Shown in pieces: positions 46,688 to 57,913 of a stretch of 64,000 nt of DNA. This stretch comes from Excoecaria cochinchinensis (taxonomy: Eukaryota; Streptophyta; Magnoliopsida; Malpighiales; Euphorbiaceae). Numbering within the stretch: the stretch's first letter is position 1; every line of letters starts with the position of its first letter. The stretch covers positions 23,058,001 to 23,122,000 of the forward strand of contig CANTUQ010000055.1 of the NCBI GenBank assembly GCA_947683425.1. Reading direction: 5' to 3'. Below the pieces are notes generated by a model that saw only the letters and a list, made by a program, of their open reading frames with translations, was not told where the DNA came from and searched no databases. Position numbers and translations under genes: made by a program.

Positions 46688-47794
46688 CAAGATGCAAAGG
46701 TTGTAGCATATGCCTCCAGGCAATTAAAACCACATGAGCAAAATTACACGACTCATGATCTGGAACTGGTGGCAGTAGTGTTTGCTATAAAGATTTGGCG
46801 ACATTACTTGTATGGTGAGAAGTGTAACATTTACACTGACTATAAAAGCCTGAAGTATTTGTTAACCCAAAAAGAATTGAACTTGAGACAGCGTAGATGG
46901 CTTGAGTTGTTTAAAGATTATGACTACATTGTGCATTATCATCCAGGTAAAGCTAATGTAGTGGCTGATGCGTTAAGTAGAAAATCTATTTTAGCATTAT
47001 AGTTAAGGTCAGTGAGATGGAGATTTACTCCAAATGGAGCATTGCTAGCTTAATTGAAAGCAAGGCCGGTATTAAAGGATGAATTGTTAGCTGCACAAAG
47101 GAATGATCCCAGATTGCAATGGACTCTGCAGATGGTTAGAAATGGTGACAAGACTGATTATTCAGTGGATTAAAATGGAGTGTTACATCATAACAATCGA
47201 GTATGTGTGGCAAGTGACAAAGAGTTAAGGAAGAGATTGATGTATGAGGCCCATAATACTGTTTTTACTATGCATCCAGGTGGGAACAAAATGTATCAGG
47301 ATTTGAAGCAACTGTATTTGTGGCCAGGTATGAAAAAGGATATAGTAGATTATGTGTCTAAGTGTTTGACATATTAGCAGGTGAAGGCGGAACACCAGGT
47401 TCCACATGGGTTATTGAATCCACTTTCCATTCCACAATGGAAATGGGATAATATTACCATGGATTTTGTTTTTGGACTGCCTTTGACTTCAAGGCAGCAT
47501 GATGCAGTATGGGTAATAGTGGACAAATTTTCGAAGTTAGCTCATTTTATATCGATTCGAATGGATTATTCAATGGATCGGTTAGCTGAATTGTATGTGA
47601 AGGAGATTGTTCGACTGCATGGGGTACCTTTATCTATTGTTTCTGATAGAGATCCAAGATTCACCTCTAAGTTTTGGAGGAGTTTACAGACTGCATTAGG
47701 TACGAAGTTGAATTTCAGTACTGCGTTTCATCCGCAGACCGATGGACAATCGAAAAGGGTTATTCAAGTATTGGAAGATTTAATGCGAGAATAT
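46688..47794 (+). pseudogene. RT-C pol, piece 3: RNase H and integrase
   Basis: After the right CAAGA copy the RNase H frame resumes (AKVVAYASRQLKPHE, DYKSLKYLLTQ) and leads into the integrase zinc finger (HNTVFTMHPGGNKMYQDLK) and core (SDRDPRFTSKFW). Nonsense codons lie near 47000, 47053, 47172 and 47375. The catalytic glutamate of the integrase triad, in the GQSER segment of the relatives, reads GQSKR near 47750, a G-to-A change that would abolish activity. The gene stops at 47794, where T2 begins; AATAT (47790-47794) is the possible left target duplication of T2. The integrase end and 3' LTR lie beyond the window, if they survive. Confidence 0.92.
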
Positions 47795-49465
47795 TGTGAC
47801 GCGCGCCGAACCCCGTGGTGCCCCTTGACCGCCCGTTTGAGGGCGATAGGGCAAGTGAGGTTCGTTGACAACTTGCGACGAATTGCAAGTGCGTTTATTT
47901 TGGGCAACAAAAAGGTTTCATGGAGTCGCCACCCAATAAAATATTGGGAAAGTTCCTCTCACCTCGGAGAGCCTAAGATAGCGCATGTATCCATTTTGGG
48001 CCAACCAAAAGGGGTCTTGGAGGATGAACCTCTCTCCCTTGGAGCATAGGATTTATTGAGTCATTTGGCGGGACGCAAGAGCGGTCTTGGAGGTCTTATT
48101 CCAATGAGTGATCAGATAGACCTCTCACCTCGTTGAGCCCAAATACCAAAGATGGGTTCGGGACTTCTCATCTATTTTTACCTTGATTAATTTTACAATT
48201 AAATTTTGAATTTAATAATTCTCTCTCTCTCCACATGATGCAATTTAATTAGGCGGAATTATCCATTGCTGAAAGCGATGAATAAACAGAATAAAGAAAA
48301 ACATTTAAAATGAAATAAAATAACACTAGGAGCGGAATACAACTCCCATTTTAGAAGTACAAACCATACATGAAACTGGGGAATTAATTATGAGGACATT
48401 GGTCCTTGACTTTGATTATTATAAAAAAACAATTCTCGATGATAAATTCATTGGATAAGAAAAATAGGACATTGGTCCTTGGCTTTGTTAAAAAAATCCC
48501 AATTAATTACTATAAAATATTTGTTTATTTTTATTTGCGCGAGATAAAATAATTTGCATATAATGAAGACTAAGAATAAACAAATAAAAAAATAAACAAA
48601 TGAAAGAATAAAGTTATAGAATTAAACCAAAAGGGGTTCTCACGGGATGTGAACGGCGACCGTTGTCTCAAGTTCAACTCTCCAAAAAACAAGAAAATGA
48701 CATTTCACAAAATAATTAAATATGTTAGTATCGAAAAAAATTCAAAATTAACCAAAAATAAAGATAAAGTTATAAGAATAATAAATAATAAAATAAAATA
48801 GGGTTGAAAAAAATATGAAAATAACTAAAATAAACCAAACAGAATGCGTTTCCAGAATATTTACCCTCAGATTTTACCTTTTTGGATGAAAATTTGGTTG
48901 GATTTGGTCCCACGCGTTTGACGAGAAGAAAACAAAACCAAAGAAAGAGATTTATTGAACCATTTGGAGTGAAAATCGGATTCTTCTTTACAAGGGTAAA
49001 ATGAGAATTTTTCCAACCTCAAAAAAGTGTGAAATTTCCCTTTTCATAGAAAAACACGACCGACGGGCATCGGTTAAATCCCATTTCCACCAGGAAACAA
49101 GATTTAACCGACGGGCACCTGACCTAACGACGGGCACATGCCAACGGATACGTGTTCGTTAGTTCGGACATGTGGCCGTCGGTAAACTCACAGACGGCCC
49201 GTCCCTCGTGGGAAGTGAGACGGGCTACCGTTATGATCGACGGATGCCCCGCGACCAACGATCTGACCGTCCGTGGAAGAAAACTCAAACTTTAAGTGTA
49301 AATTCTCCCGATTTTCTGCTTCTTTCTGCCGCAAATAAAAACCTTTAATTCTCATGAACTCAAAGGTCCGAAATCTCTGAATTTTATCCATCTATTCGAA
49401 ACTAGGCATTGATTTTTTCATTGGGTAATCTCTGATCTGGACAGCCTCAGGACACGGTGCTTACA
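47795..49465 (-). repeat. T2 LTR, probably Tat-like
   Basis: The LTR is about 1.67 kb with ends TGTGACGCG on the + strand and TGCTTACA at 49465; on the minus strand it runs TGTAAGCACC...GCGTCACA. It carries GGAGTCGCCACCC near 47922, a motif I associate with many plant Ty3/gypsy LTRs. The placement of a GGGGGCAAC tract next to 49465 argues for minus-strand orientation with this as the 3' LTR. The stretch 48180-48880 is AT-rich and featureless. Confidence 0.65.
49070..49260. repeat. CpG-rich imperfect dyads in the T2 LTR
   Basis: Repeats of ACCGACGGGCA and CGGTTAAAT / ATTTAACCGACGG pair in opposite orientations. It is less regular than the blocks in the other LTRs and may be unrelated. Confidence 0.55.
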
Positions 49466-49940
49466 GTTGCCCCCAATTTTGGGGAGGCTAGTGCACAAGT
49501 GCCTAGGTGAGCCAAAATTCAGAGAAGAAGGAAACAAAAGCGTACCTGGAGCAATCCTTACCTTTGGGGTGTTCATCTGGCAGGTCCCAACTCGATCTGC
49601 TTGTTGATGAAAGAATTTGATGTGGGTGCCCTTATCGGTCTCGTCTCGACCTGCATAGAGCAAGGTGAAGTGTATCTAACTCCATCCTTTGTTTGCGATC
49701 TGTTCTATCGCTGGTGCCCCGCTAACCTCGTCTCGGTCTACACGGTGGCTGGTCTATCCCGCTAGCCTCATCTCGGCCTGCGCGGTGTGAGGTGTAGTGT
49801 CTCTAACTTTATCCTCTATTGTGATATGTTCTATCACTGGTGCCCCGCTAACCTCGTCTCGGTCTGCATGGTGGCTGGTCTGTTCCGCTAGCCTCATCTC
49901 GGCCTGCACGGTGTGAGGTGTAGTGTCTCTAAATTCATCC
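49466..49940 (-). mobile_element. T2 internal 3' region, part 1
   Basis: The stretch follows a GGGGGCAAC tract (minus strand, 49466-49474) that could be the polypurine tract. It is noncoding and from about 49676 consists of a 126-bp tandem repeat, interrupted at 49940 by RT-H. Confidence 0.6.
49676..49940. repeat. 126-bp tandem repeat in T2, left part
   Basis: Two full units start at 49676 and 49803, and a third starts at 49929 and is cut by RT-H. Units share GCCCCGCTAACCTC and CGCTAGCCTCATCTCGGC. The array continues at 61150. Confidence 0.88.
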
Positions 49941-50630
49941 TATAACACCCCCTACCCGTACTAAGACGATCCCATCCGATACGGAGTGAGATGTCGTACG
50001 AGTCGAGGTGTCAACATGCATGTACGAAACAAACTATACAATAAAACATATAATCATACATAACATGTATACTTAAACACAGGTTAATTAAAATTTTTTT
50101 CACAATAAATTACAGCAAATCACGCATCGTGTAATAATATTACATGCCAAAGGCCATCACAATAATTCTTGATCAACAAGCTGATACCAAAATAATATTA
50201 CATGTCCGTATATGAATATAACAGCGGAAGCTATTTAAAAATATTACATAGAATAAAATCCCTAACTCTAGTCCCTGTTGTGTTGGCTTGACCGCAGTGA
50301 CTCACTCTAATAAAGCTTCTTATTTACCTGCACGGGTAAACACACCGTGCTAAGCGATAAACGCTTAGTGGGGATACACACATATCATATGGACGACCAT
50401 TCACAATGGTCGTCAATGCATAACACATTCATGATGGCATATTTTTAATACGATCATAATATGTATACACTTAGGCTCGAATTCACAATCATATATTCCG
50501 CATCGCATGCTTATATTCATCTCCATATTATCTCATTCAATAATACTTTTGTACAATCAACATATAATAGAATAAATCACATATCACATAAAGATCCTGC
50601 TAACTCATAATAGTGGATAACGAGTATACG

Positions 50631-50890
50631 GACAGTACCTTACGGGTACGAATCGCTAAATCTATCATTTTATACAGACAGTACCTTACGGGTACGAATC
50701 GCTAGATCTATCATTTTATCCAGACAGTACCTTACGGGTACGAATCGCTAAATCTATCATTTTATACAGACAGTACCTTACGGGTACGAATCGCTAAATC
50801 TATCATTTTATACAGACAGTACCTTACGGGTATGAATCGCCAGATCTATCATTTTATCCCGACAGTACCTTACGGGTACGAATCGCTAAG
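50631..50890. repeat. 46-bp tandem repeat, six copies, in RT-H LTR
   Basis: Units start at 50631, 50677, 50723, 50769, 50815 and 50861 and contain GACAGTACCTTACGGGTACG. The same motif occurs in two copies in the RT-A and RT-B LTRs. The second RT-H LTR has the array at 58604-58863. Confidence 0.95.
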
Positions 50891-51481
50891 TCAAAACTTC
50901 TTTTATTTTTCTTTTCAAAGCACTATAAGAGGGACCTGATCGGGGTCCAATCCAATCAAAATGCTGCAGCTATAAACTCTATTAGGCATGCCTAACTATC
51001 CACTAGACTGACTCTCGCAGGTCATGCATAACACAATTCACATTTAGTTACACATTTGTTCAATATGAATAACCATTGAATCTAACGTCCATAAATCAAT
51101 TATTTTTAAGCATGACACATTAAGTTAATAAGTTAAGGCATAATATGGCATACAAATATTTAGCATAGCAAAAATACAATTATAAGATGTAAAGCATATA
51201 AGAAGACATTAAATAACATTTAGACAGCTTATATAATATTCAAATCACAAGTTCTTGCTTCCTAATTAAATTAGATTTATTAAACTAACATATTAGGTTT
51301 AATTTCTTAATCATTAATTATAAATATATTATATAATTTTTGTCATGAGTATTTATTCATAAAGCAAATTATTCTTATAGTTCGTGTAAACTAATTATGC
51401 TATACTGGTTCAAGACAGATTGTATGTCTAAACTTACAATAAATTTTACACATAGTTAAAAACATATTTAGGAAAAACGTT

Positions 51482-52170
51482 CTTCAGAAAAAATTGTTCT
51501 TTAGGATGTTAGCTTTCAAATGAGATAAATATGAGGTCATTTGGATGTCTATAACTCCAGATATGATCTAAATAATATATACTGTTCCACAGACACACCT
51601 GACAAATTTTGCTACTGTAATGGGCGATTTTAAAATGGTTAGAGTCCGAATTAAATTATGATTTCTTCTACAAACTTTTAAAAAAAGATGTCATGGTTCT
51701 AACCTAACTGGAATTATACAATTTGGAGTTATAAAACTCTATTTATGTTAAAACCAATGAGCAAAGGTCAATCTGTGTGCTTTCCAACTAGTCCCCAGAC
51801 ACAGGGCAGAATCCGTTTACTGAATTAAAATGCATTTTGGGACAAGTAAACGACATTTTCAAACCAAGTGGTCTTCATAGAAATTAATCCTCAAGATGTT
51901 AAATTTCTATTGAAAAAAACGATCAGACCGTTTGGATCTGAATTCAGAGAGATATACTCAAATGTTTCTACCCTGCTCCACTGAAACACCTGACAATTTT
52001 TTCTACTGTAATGGGAAATTTTAAAATGGTTAGAGTCCGAATTAAATTATGGTTTCTTCTATAAAAGTTTAGCCACGGATGTCATGGTTCTAACCCAACT
52101 GGAATCATGCAATTTGGAGTTGTAAAACTCGATTTATGCTAAAAACAATGAGCAAAGGTCAATCTGTCCC
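51482..52170. repeat. Internal duplication (about 300 bp, 390-bp offset) in RT-H LTR
   Basis: Segments 51482-51780 and 51872-52170 are diverged copies; both contain CTACTGTAATGGG, GTTAGAGTCCGAATTAAATT and end GAGCAAAGGTCAATCTGT. The copy in the other LTR is at 59455-60143. It occupies the position held by the CpG palindromes in RT-A, B and G. Confidence 0.88.
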
Positions 52171-52323
52171 TCAAAAACGGATTTACACTTTGAAATTCAA
52201 CAACTTCAAATCAACCCATTTTACACCATCAATTCACCAAATTTAATCCAAACCATCAAACACATAAATTAACAATCAAATTCCCAAAGAAATCACAAAT
52301 AATTTCCAAACAAAATCCCAAAC

Positions 52324-52399
52324 CTGAATTTTCACTTCTAATGTTTTGTTCTACTTGATCCAGCAATTTCTTTGCCTTTAGGATTTGGAGGAGGTTCAA
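52324..52399 (-). other. Putative 76-nt leader exon in RT-H LTR
   Basis: On the minus strand it follows ...TTCTTGATTAG and is followed by GTTTGGGAT; the first donor would be TTTGGTAAGATC at 52502. It contains CCTAAAGGCAAAGAAATTG, the KGK-coding motif. The other LTR copy starts at 60297. Confidence 0.5.
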
Positions 52400-53167
52400 C
52401 TAATCAAGAATTTACCAAAATACACAAATATAAATTCTAGATTAAAATTCAATAATTGAAAAAGAAATTGAAGAATTAAATGAAATTAGGAGTTGATCTT
52501 ACCAAATTGATGTTAAATCAATTAATTTCTACTCTCAATTTACTTAGATTTTTGTTAGGATTTTTAGGTGAATTGAAATGAAGAAGAAGAAATGAAGAAG
52601 AAGAAGAAGAAGAATAAGAAATGGAAATGCATTTACGGGAAATGAAAGAATTCCCTCATCTCATACATATTTCATGTACATTTAATGTACATTTCATTTA
52701 ATTTCATTTACATTTCATTTGCATTTCATTTCACCTAACTTCATTTGCATTTCATTTCACCTAACTTCATTTGCATTTCATTTGCATTTCATTTCACCTA
52801 ACTTCATTTGCATTTCATTTGGATTTCATCATTGGTGAACACTAATCACTCATACCCAACTTCCATACACTTGTATACATTCTAATCATCCTCACATGAC
52901 ACACCCTACTAGTGTATGAGCAAAGCACACAATAACATACCCTAATAACTCACTCTACATAGGTATGAGTATCCACATACAAACACTACCCCCCCTCACT
53001 CATACCCTACAAGGGTATATGCATGCACACCTAATTATTTCCCAACTAATTCATACCTTATTAGCATATATGCACTCACATGGTAATAAAACCCTTATAA
53101 CATGTAAACTACCCAAAATATCCTTGTTAGTTATCAAAATACATACAATTGTACGTATATACATGAT

Positions 53168-56100
53168 TTATACTACTAGGGGGTATACAGGGTGTGACAA
53201 CTCTCCCCTACTCATAAAAATTTCGTCCTCGAAATTCTCACCTGAACTGAATAATTGCGGATACTGAGCTCTCATTGACTCCTCGGTCTCCCAAGTCGCT
53301 TCTTCGACTCCGTGATGATTCCACAACACTTTTACCAAAGGAATTTGTTTATTTCTCAATTGTCTCACCTCTCGAGCGAGAACAGCTTTTGGTTCCTCAT
53401 CATAAGAAAAATCTGGTTGCACTTGCACATCCTGAACCGACAAAACATGTGAAGGATCTGATCTGTATCGACGAAGCATCGACACATGAAACACATCGTG
53501 CAACTTGGACAGCTCCTTCGGTAATGCCAATCTGTAGGCAACTGGACCAACTTTAGCCAGAATCTCATACGGTCCAATGAAGCGAGGACTAAGTTTACCC
53601 TTCTTGCCAAAACGAAGTACTTTTCTCCAAGGAGATACCTTAAGGAAAACTTTATCCCCAACTTCAAAGTGCACATCTTTCCTCTTCAAGTTTGCATATG
53701 ACTTTTGTCGATCTTTAGCCGTTTTCAAATTCCGTTGCACAACTCTGATCTTTTCCTCTGTGTCTCTAACCAAATCTGGTTCAATAACAGATCTCTCAGA
53801 TAACTCGGTCCAACAAAGTGGAGTCCTACACTGCCGACCATACAAAGCCTCATATGGTGACATGCCGATACTCGACTGATAACTATTATTGTAGGAAAAC
53901 TCCATAAGTGTTACATATCTATCCCAACTACCTGGAAAATCCAAAGCACAAGCTCTCATCATATCTTCTAGAATCTGAATAACCCGCTCGGACTGACCGT
54001 CTGTCTGAGGGTGAAATGCTGTACTGAAGTTCAACTTGGTACCCAAAGCTCGTTGTAACTCTTTCCAAAACTTAGATGTGAACCTCGGGTCCCGATCTGA
54101 AACTATGGACAAAGGCACTCCATGTAACCGAACTATCTCATCCACATAAATACTGGCCAATCTATCCATCGGATAATCCATCCTAACAGGTAGAAAATGA
54201 GCTGACTTTGTAAGTCGATCCACTATCACCCAAACTGAGTCATGTTTCTTCTGAGTTAAAGGTAAACCTGTTACAAAGTCCATGGCTATATCATCCCATT
54301 TCCACTCGGGAATAGACAAAGGCGTGAGCAAACCCGAAGGAACTTGATGCTCGGCCTTAACTTACTGACATGTCAAGCATCTAGATACAAAATCTGTAAT
54401 ATCCCTTTTCATACCAGACCACCAAAAGAACTGCTTCATGTCTCTGTACATCTTCACACTGCCTGGATGCATAGCAAAAACTGTACTATGTGCCTCACTC
54501 ATAAGCTGTTTTTTTAACTCTTCATTTCCCGGCACACACAAGCGATTTTTATACCTAAGTACCCCATCCTGAACTGAAAACTCTGACTATTTCCCATTTT
54601 TAACTTCTTGCAAATTTCGTTGTAGCTTCTCATCATCACTCTGAGCATCTATTATCTGTTGTCTCAAGGTAGGCTTCACTCTCAATTGAGCAATTAAGGC
54701 CTCATCTGAATCAAACCTCCATCTGAACCGTCTTAAAATCAAAGCCGACATCGATTTCCGACTCAAAGCATCAGCGACTACATTAGCCTTACCTGGGTGA
54801 TAATCCACAATGCAGTCATAATCCTTAAACAACTCAAGCCATCGTCGCTGTCTCATGTTCAACTCCTTCTGTGTGAGAAAATACTTCAAACTCTTATGAT
54901 CTGTGAAGATTTTACATTTCTCTCCATACAGATAATGGCGCCAAATCTTCAAAGCAAAAATCACAGCAGCCAATTCCAAATCATGTGTCGGATAATTCCT
55001 CTCATGTGGCTTCAACTGTCGAGAAGCATAAGCCACAACCATGCCTTGTTGCATTAAAACACAGCCAAGACCAACACCTGAAGCATCACTATAGATGACA
55101 AACTCTTTACCCGAGATGGGTTGAGTAAGTATAGGAGCCTCAACTAACAACTTCTTCAACTGCTCAAAACAAGCCTGACACTTATCTGACCACTCAAATT
55201 TGACTCCTTTTCTCAACAATCTTGTCATCGGGGCGGCAATCACTGAAAAACTCTTAACAAATCAACAGTAGTAACCCGCCAAACCAAGAAAACTTCTCAC
55301 TTCTTGAACATTTTTAGGTGCTTTCCAATCCACAATTGCCTCAATCTTTGCTGGATCCACTTGAATACCCTTAGCAGAAACTATATGACCCAAAAATGAC
55401 ACCTTCTGAAGCCAGAAGTCACACTTGCTCAGCTTGGCAAACAATTGATGCTCTCTCAAAACTTGCAAAACTATCCAAAGATGTGCCTCATGTTCACGCT
55501 CATCCTTGGAATACACCAAAATATCATCTATAAATACCACTACAAACTGGTCCAAATATGGCCTAAACACTCAGTTCATCAGATCCATGAAAGCTGCTGG
55601 AGCATTGGTCAAACCAAATGGCATAACAAGGAACTCATAATGGCCATAACGAGTCCGAAATGTAGTCTTAATCACATCCTCATCCTTTACACGAAGCTGA
55701 TAATATCCTGACCGAAGATCTATTTTCGAGAAAACACCTGCACCTCGTAGTTGATCAAACAAATCCTCAACTCTAGGCAGCGGATACTTGTTCTTTACTG
55801 TTACTTTGTTGATCTGCCTGTAGTCTATACACATTCTCAAGGTTCCATCCTTTTTCTTGACAAACAGAACAGGAGCTCCCCAAGGAGATATGCTGGGGCG
55901 AACAAATCCTTTATCCAATAGCTCTTGTAGCTGAGTTTTGAGTTCTCTCAACTCTACAGGAGCCATCCGATAAGGTGCTCTCGATATGGGTGTAGTACCC
56001 GGCATAATCTCTATGGCTAACTCAACTTCTCTCTCTGGTGGCAAACCCGGCAATTCACTTGGGAAGACATCACCAAACTCTCGCACAACTGGTATATCAT

Positions 56101-57793
56101 CAATCTCTACTTGATCCCTCTTGGAATCCAGAACCACAGCTAGGAATGCTTCACAACCTTTTCTGATAAACCTCTTGGCTTGTATTGCAGATATCACATT
56201 ATTCACTGAACTAGCACCCAAACCTCTTACAAAAACTGGATCTCGATTTCTATCTCGAAGCACAAAAGTCTTCCTATGGCAATCAACAACAGCCCGGTGT
56301 TTATCCAGCCAATCCATTCCCAAAATCAGATCAAATTCTCTGAATGGTAGCTCTATCAGATCCGCAGGAAACTCAACTCCCTCGATCATCAAAGGACAAT
56401 TCTTGTAAACTCTACTCACATTGACACTATGTCCTAATGGACTGGTCACACATATCTCATGTTCTAGCTGATCTATCACATGCAGTTTATCAATAATTTT
56501 ATATGTGCACAAATATGAGTGTGTGGAACCAGGATCTATTAAGGCATATAACTCAGTGTCAAGGAGTAAAAACATACCAGCAATCACATCAGGACCATCC
56601 TGCTCCTTTCTAGCTCTGGCGGCATAAGCTCTGGCTGAACCAGGTGGAGGACGCTCCACTGACTCAGAAACAGCTCCACCTCTAGGTTGACCACCTCGAC
56701 CTCTACCTCTACCTCTACCTCTAGAGAATGAGGCATTCGATCCAATTCCACTGACTCGATTCTGTGGACCTGAATCCTCAATCATTTGTGGACAAGTAGC
56801 CAAACGGTGCTCGAAACTTCCACATCTAAAACACCCTCCAGTGAGCCATCTACACTCACCTCGATGTGCCTTATTACAATGTAAACACATAGGTGGAGGC
56901 TCAAATCTACCACTTCTACCAAAACCAGATACTGCAGAACCCTGTCTTCTACCTCTTGTAACTGAACCAGTAGAGAACTGATGATGCGAGTCTCTAGATC
57001 TCTTACCAGAAGAAAAGGAAGGACCACCCCTTGAAACATTTCTTCTCTGAGCTTGTTCTTTCCTCACTATTTCATTTGTCTCCGCCAACATTGCAGCCTC
57101 GGTAAGCTGATAATAAGTAACTCCCGGCATACACCTCAAAGGAATCAAAGGCACCTTCAGTGATTGATTCAATCCAGCCTCAAAGTGCTTACATCTAAAG
57201 TCCTCTGTCATAATTCCAACCGGAGCATACTGAGCCAACCGAGTACACTCTTTCTCATACTCAGAAATAGACATACCCCTTTGTTTCAAGTTTAGAAATT
57301 CTGCCCATCTTGCACTTTTATAAGCTTGGGTGATATATTTCTTTTTAAACTCCTCTTCAAATAACTCCAAAGACACAGGATCAGGTATTTGAGGTTGATT
57401 ACTCACCAAACCCCACCATGCATATGCTGCCCCTTGTAATAGTGCCACTGCACACTCTCCTTGCTGCTCAAGGGGACATCTGACTTCCTTCAAAGCCCTT
57501 TTTAATTTATCAAGCCATTTTTCGGCTAACTCTGATTCACCTAACCCTGTTCCATAAAAGTCTTCAGCACCTGCTCTTCTCAAACTCTCTAAAGGAGCTC
57601 TCGGAGCAGCCATTCTTTCTAAAATCTGGGCCATATTCTGATTCATTCTAAACATAGCCTCAAAAGCAGCAGCAGCAGGCTCGGGTTGCACCCTAGCTGG
57701 TTGTGCAGACAAAGATGCTGAAGGATCAACTGCTGGAGGATTTACACTTTCAGCCGATTCCTCAAGTAAACCACGATTTGAATTTGAGGCCAT
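53168..57793 (-). pseudogene. RT-H gag-pol, one frame with four nonsense codons
   Basis: The ATG complementary to 57791-57793 opens a single 1,542-codon frame that ends at 53168, 32 nt inside the LTR. Domains: gag (residues 1-300), zinc knuckles CLHCNKAHRGEC and CFRCGSFEHRLATC near 310-345, protease LIDPGSTHSY near 420, reverse transcriptase from about 600 with FIDD, RNase H (YSDASGVGLG, DHKSLKYFLTQ), integrase (SDRDPRF, GQSER) and a complete chromodomain-like tail (EEATWETEESMRAQYPQLF). Stops at 55571-55573 and 55262-55264 (TGA for arginine), 54587-54589 (TAG) and 54362-54364 (TAA) fit C-to-T changes. Next to the second stop an arginine is also changed to cysteine (YYC*). No indels. Confidence 0.95.
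53200..53212 (-). other. Polypurine tract of RT-H
   Basis: The minus strand reads GAGTAGGGGAGAGT next to the LTR start TGTCACACC. The pol frame reads through it. Confidence 0.88.
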
Positions 57794-57896
57794 CTATAAC
57801 AAATCAAGAAACAACTGCATCAGCCAACACAGCCCTAGACATAGACACATTTACGCACAACAATCACAACATCACCCAGAAAACGCCTAAACCTAG

Positions 57897-57907
57897 GCTC
57901 TGATACA
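57897..57907 (-). other. RT-H primer binding site with 1-nt deletion
   Basis: The minus strand reads TGTATCAGAGC; relatives have TGGTATCAGAGC. One G of the tRNA-CCA complement is missing. Confidence 0.85.
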
Positions 57908-57913
57908 AAAACT

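Larger units (their letters stand above)
49941..53199 (-). repeat. RT-H 3' LTR
   Basis: The LTR is 3,259 bp. Contents in plus order: hairpin 50328-50373, 46-bp tandem repeat 50631-50890, 390-bp-offset duplication 51482-52170, putative exon 52324-52399, GAA-rich tract 52577-52620, and a CATTTCATTTG-rich microsatellite 52680-52830. It has no CpG palindrome block. Confidence 0.95.

Noticed and set aside
47795..48049. Apparent C-terminal extension of the RT-C integrase frame into T2
   Set aside because: The frame crosses an LTR boundary at 47794/47795; the last 85 residues are translated LTR.
50631..50890. CRISPR-like regular repeats
   Set aside because: The 46-bp units are contiguous with no variable spacers and lie in a plant LTR; the same holds for the 72-bp units of RT-G.
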